Assembly: GCF_002979655.1 (NCBI RefSeq)
Contig: NZ_PCPG01000001.1
Coordinates: 806,001-870,000 of the forward strand
From: Microbacterium sp. MYb45
Lineage (GTDB): Bacteria; Actinomycetota; Actinomycetes; Actinomycetales; Microbacteriaceae
Direction of reading: 5' to 3'
Length of the DNA: 64,000 nt
Part shown: piece after piece, positions 61,876 to 64,000 of the stretch
Layout of the letters: each line of letters starts with the position of its first letter
Position numbering within the stretch: position 1 is the first letter of the stretch
The notes under the pieces: model-generated
The model's input: the letters and a program-made list of their open reading frames with translations, nothing else
What the model was told of the DNA's origin: nothing
Databases searched by the model: none
Position numbers and translations under genes: made by a program

Positions 61876-63498
61876 TCAGTCGTTCCGTTCGAGGGGGATC
61901 ACGGCGCCGGGGTTCAGGATGCCCGCCGGGTCGAGCTCGCGTTTGATCGCCGAGAGGATGCGCATACCGGTCGCACCGATCTCCTGACTCAGCCAGGGGG
62001 CGTGATCCCGACCGACCGCGTGGTGATGGCTGATCGTGCCGCCGGCGGCGATGATCGCGTCGCTGACGCGCGCCTTGACGGGTTCCCACGCCCCGAGCGG
62101 ATCGGCCCGGACGCCGGCGAGCACCGTGAAGTAGAGCGACGCTCCCGTCGGGTAGATGTGCGACACGTGGCACATGACATACGATTTCGCCCCGGCCGCG
62201 GAGAAGCCGCCTTTGAGCGCCATCTCGACGGCTGACCGCAGCGTCTGCAGATTCGTCCAGGTCGTCGCGGTCTCCAGCGTCTCGCAGAAGACCCCGGCGT
62301 CGAGCAGTGAATCCCGCAGGTAGGGACCATCGAACCGGCCTTTCAGCCAGTCTTCCGCCGGGCCCGTCCCCGACGAGATGCCACCGGCGGCAGCGAGGTG
62401 CGCGCTGACACGGGTCCGGCGTTCATCGATCCCCTCGCCCTCGTACACGGTGACGACGCTGGTGCCCTTCGCGAGGACCTTCCCGATCTTGCCGACCTGG
62501 GCGAGGCTCACTGCCGTCTCCGCCTCATCGGACAGCCGGATGACCGTGGGGCCGTTGCCCTGCTGCGCCACTCGCCGCAGACCCTCGACCCCGCTGGTGA
62601 AGTCGGGGAACGACCACGACTCGAACACGCGCTCGCGCGGGATCGGATGCACCCGCACCCGCACCTCGGTGATGACACCGAAGATGCCCTCCGACCCGAG
62701 GAACACCCGGATCAGGTCGGGCCCGGCGGCGGAACCCGGCGATCGTCCGAGCTCGATGTCGCCGGTCGGGGTCGCCACTCTGATGCCGGTCACCATGGTG
62801 TCGAAGCGGCCGTTCCCCGCCGAGTTCTGTCCCGACGAGCGTGCGGCGGCGAAGCCTCCGATTGTCGCGTAGCGGAAGCTCTGCGGGAAGTGTCCGAGTT
62901 CGAGCCCGTGCGCGGACAGCAGCGCTTCCGCCTCCGGCCCCGTCGTCCCCGCAGCGAGCACGGCCTCGCCACTGACCTCGTCGAGCCTCACGAGACCACT
63001 GAGACGCCGGAGGTCGAGGCTCACGACCGCATGATGCGCTCCCCGCTCCGGGTCGAGTGCGCCGACGACGCTCGTACCGCCGCCGAACGGGATGACCGCG
63101 ATCCCCCGCGCGACCGCGACGTCGAGACACGCCCGGACCTCGTCGTGATGGGCGGGACGAACCACCGCATCCGGGGCGTCTTGATCGGGCTCACGGCGAC
63201 GGAGGAGGTCCGGCGTCGAACGCCCACCGGCATGACGGATCCGTGCCTCTGTCGTGACGTCGACGTGCGCGGGGCCGACAGCTGCGGACAGTGCGGCGTG
63301 GTCCTCAGCGGTCAACCGTGATGGCGCCAACCGCACGTCCTCGATTTCGACGGCCGCTGCAGGTCTGCGTACGCGTCCGAGCAGTATCGGCAGCAGTGCG
63401 CGCACCGGCAGGGGAAGTTCTTTAGCCTTGGCCGGATCGCCCCAACCGTTCCATCTCATCGACGGGTCCGCATCGACCCTGCCATTGTCTTGGCTCAT
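61876..63498 (-). CDS. FAD-binding oxidase, alkyldihydroxyacetonephosphate synthase-like
   Basis: The 540-aa VAO-fold flavoprotein has FAD contacts IPFGGGTSVVGAL and ATIGGFAAARSSGQNSAGNG and a C-terminal HHHAVGRDHAPWL, the His-rich motif of AGPS. The start MRWNGWGDP a few residues in is characteristic of AGPS-like actinobacterial oxidases. AGPS replaces an acyl by an alkyl chain in ether-lipid synthesis; bacterial homologues may be glycolate/lactate-like oxidases instead. It is first in the operon and 20 bases from the divergent TetR gene. Confidence 0.9.
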   Translation of the reverse strand: MSQDNGRVDADPSMRWNGWGDPAKAKELPLPVRALLPILLGRVRRPAAAVEIEDVRLAPSRLTAEDHAALSAAVGPAHVDVTTEARIRHAGGRSTPDLLRRREPDQDAPDAVVRPAHHDEVRACLDVAVARGIAVIPFGGGTSVVGALDPERGAHHAVVSLDLRRLSGLVRLDEVSGEAVLAAGTTGPEAEALLSAHGLELGHFPQSFRYATIGGFAAARSSGQNSAGNGRFDTMVTGIRVATPTGDIELGRSPGSAAGPDLIRVFLGSEGIFGVITEVRVRVHPIPRERVFESWSFPDFTSGVEGLRRVAQQGNGPTVIRLSDEAETAVSLAQVGKIGKVLAKGTSVVTVYEGEGIDERRTRVSAHLAAAGGISSGTGPAEDWLKGRFDGPYLRDSLLDAGVFCETLETATTWTNLQTLRSAVEMALKGGFSAAGAKSYVMCHVSHIYPTGASLYFTVLAGVRADPLGAWEPVKARVSDAIIAAGGTISHHHAVGRDHAPWLSQEIGATGMRILSAIKRELDPAGILNPGAVIPLERND

Positions 63499-63500
63499 GC

Positions 63501-63513
63501 GTTACAGTGTGAC
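63501..63513. promoter_or_regulatory. Candidate TetR operator in the divergent AGPS/TetR gap
   Basis: GTTACA and TGTGAC flank a single base; one of six pairs is mismatched. It is immediately upstream of both starts (63498 minus, 63519 plus). Confidence 0.5.
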
Positions 63514-63518
63514 ACATC

Positions 63519-64000
63519 ATGGAAGAACGTCAACCTTTGTGGGACGCGACGCAGACGAGGATCCTCGATGCCGCCGACGCGCTGATCGAGCGCCGGGGCG
63601 TGCACGGCGTCACGATCGCCGAGCTCGCCCGGCGCGCCGATCTCAGCCGTCCGACCATCTATCGCAATTGGAGCGATGCCGACGATGTCGTCAGAGCAGC
63701 TCTGCTGCGCCGCGTCGACGGCATACTCCGGACCTTCTCGGCCGATGCGCGTACGAGGACCGCTCTCGTCGACGACGTGCTGCGTTTCACGACGCTGTTC
63801 CGGAACGACACCCTCTACAAGCGTCTGCTCGCCGACGAGCCCGAAGCGTTCACGCGGTACACCCTGCAGCGGGTCGGATCCAGCCAGCGCCTGATCCTCG
63901 GATGGCTCGCCACCGCCATCGACGCCGCACAGACCGAGGGCTCGGTGAGACAGGGCGCACCGCAGGAGATCGCGGTCATGCTGCTGCTGATCGCGCAGTC
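63519..64000 (+). CDS. TetR-family regulator (3' end outside the window)
   Basis: The first 160 codons are present, with a helix-turn-helix (VTIAELARRADLSRPTIYRNW) about 30-52 and the start of a helical ligand domain. The 20-bp gap to the divergent AGPS-like operon contains the imperfect palindrome GTTACA-g-TGTGAC (63501-63513), which would let it repress both directions. Confidence 0.9.
   Translation, partial: MEERQPLWDATQTRILDAADALIERRGVHGVTIAELARRADLSRPTIYRNWSDADDVVRAALLRRVDGILRTFSADARTRTALVDDVLRFTTLFRNDTLYKRLLADEPEAFTRYTLQRVGSSQRLILGWLATAIDAAQTEGSVRQGAPQEIAVMLLLIAQ

Noticed and set aside
1..64000. CRISPR arrays, insertion sequences, prophage genes
   Set aside because: No regularly spaced repeats, transposase or phage structural genes were found on either strand.

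Overview
The window is GC-rich, densely packed chromosomal DNA from an actinobacterium. The overall gene set fits Microbacteriaceae, most likely Microbacterium. Pointers are PdxS/PdxT-type vitamin B6 synthesis with a MocR regulator, a DosS/DosR-like dormancy gene set, GlnR-type boxes upstream of amtB, a DUF3000-RNase D-FadA-FadB block, and GTG starts with ATGA/GTGA overlaps. This placement rests on gene content only. No CRISPR array, insertion sequence, prophage or integrase was found.

Layout. 1-149: end of a membrane permease. 252-1821: a retron, made of a structured msr-msd RNA (252-422) with a 22-position a1/a2 stem, followed by a reverse transcriptase of the myxobacterial retron type. 1896-2576: alpha/beta hydrolase. 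2573-6362: vitamin B6 locus (pdxT, pdxS, a MocR regulator, pdxY) with a palindromic operator. 6364-8912: HIT protein and thrS. 9020-12418: two-component system and a membrane-anchored hydrolase that diverge from a 22-bp perfect palindrome, then a DoxX-like protein. 12458-14790: photolyase and a DUF1254 protein.

14913-28860 is a dormancy-like regulon. It holds an alcohol dehydrogenase, four universal stress proteins, an MBL/beta-CASP nuclease, a flavodoxin, a 39-residue microprotein, a DosS-like GAF kinase with its response regulator, an orphan response regulator, two BON proteins, a phosphoketolase and an FMN-binding oxidase-fold protein. Eight copies of a 14-bp box close to GGGACSTTCGACYC precede most of these units, which suggests one shared regulator. 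A metal P-type ATPase follows (28933-30843), then a copper/DyP operon (31006-34125) and four tRNA genes with two strong terminators (34320-34908).

34982-40594: MFS exporter with divergent XRE regulator, PQQ-type sugar dehydrogenase, TetR regulator with its operator, butanediol-type dehydrogenase and a GIY-YIG protein. 40663-41049: SPW membrane protein. 41240-47132: an uncharacterised operon (SsuABC-like transporter, Ldh_2-fold protein, BAAT-type acyl hydrolase, DUF1684), followed by a DUF1611 gene. 48424-50264: MazF-like protein and amtB with GlnR-like boxes. 50399-59288: housekeeping genes (zapE, rhodanese, sufE, hydrolase, DUF3000, rnd, fadA, fadB). 59353-63498: an AGPS-like oxidase / lipid kinase / GMC oxidase operon that diverges from a TetR gene cut off by the window edge.
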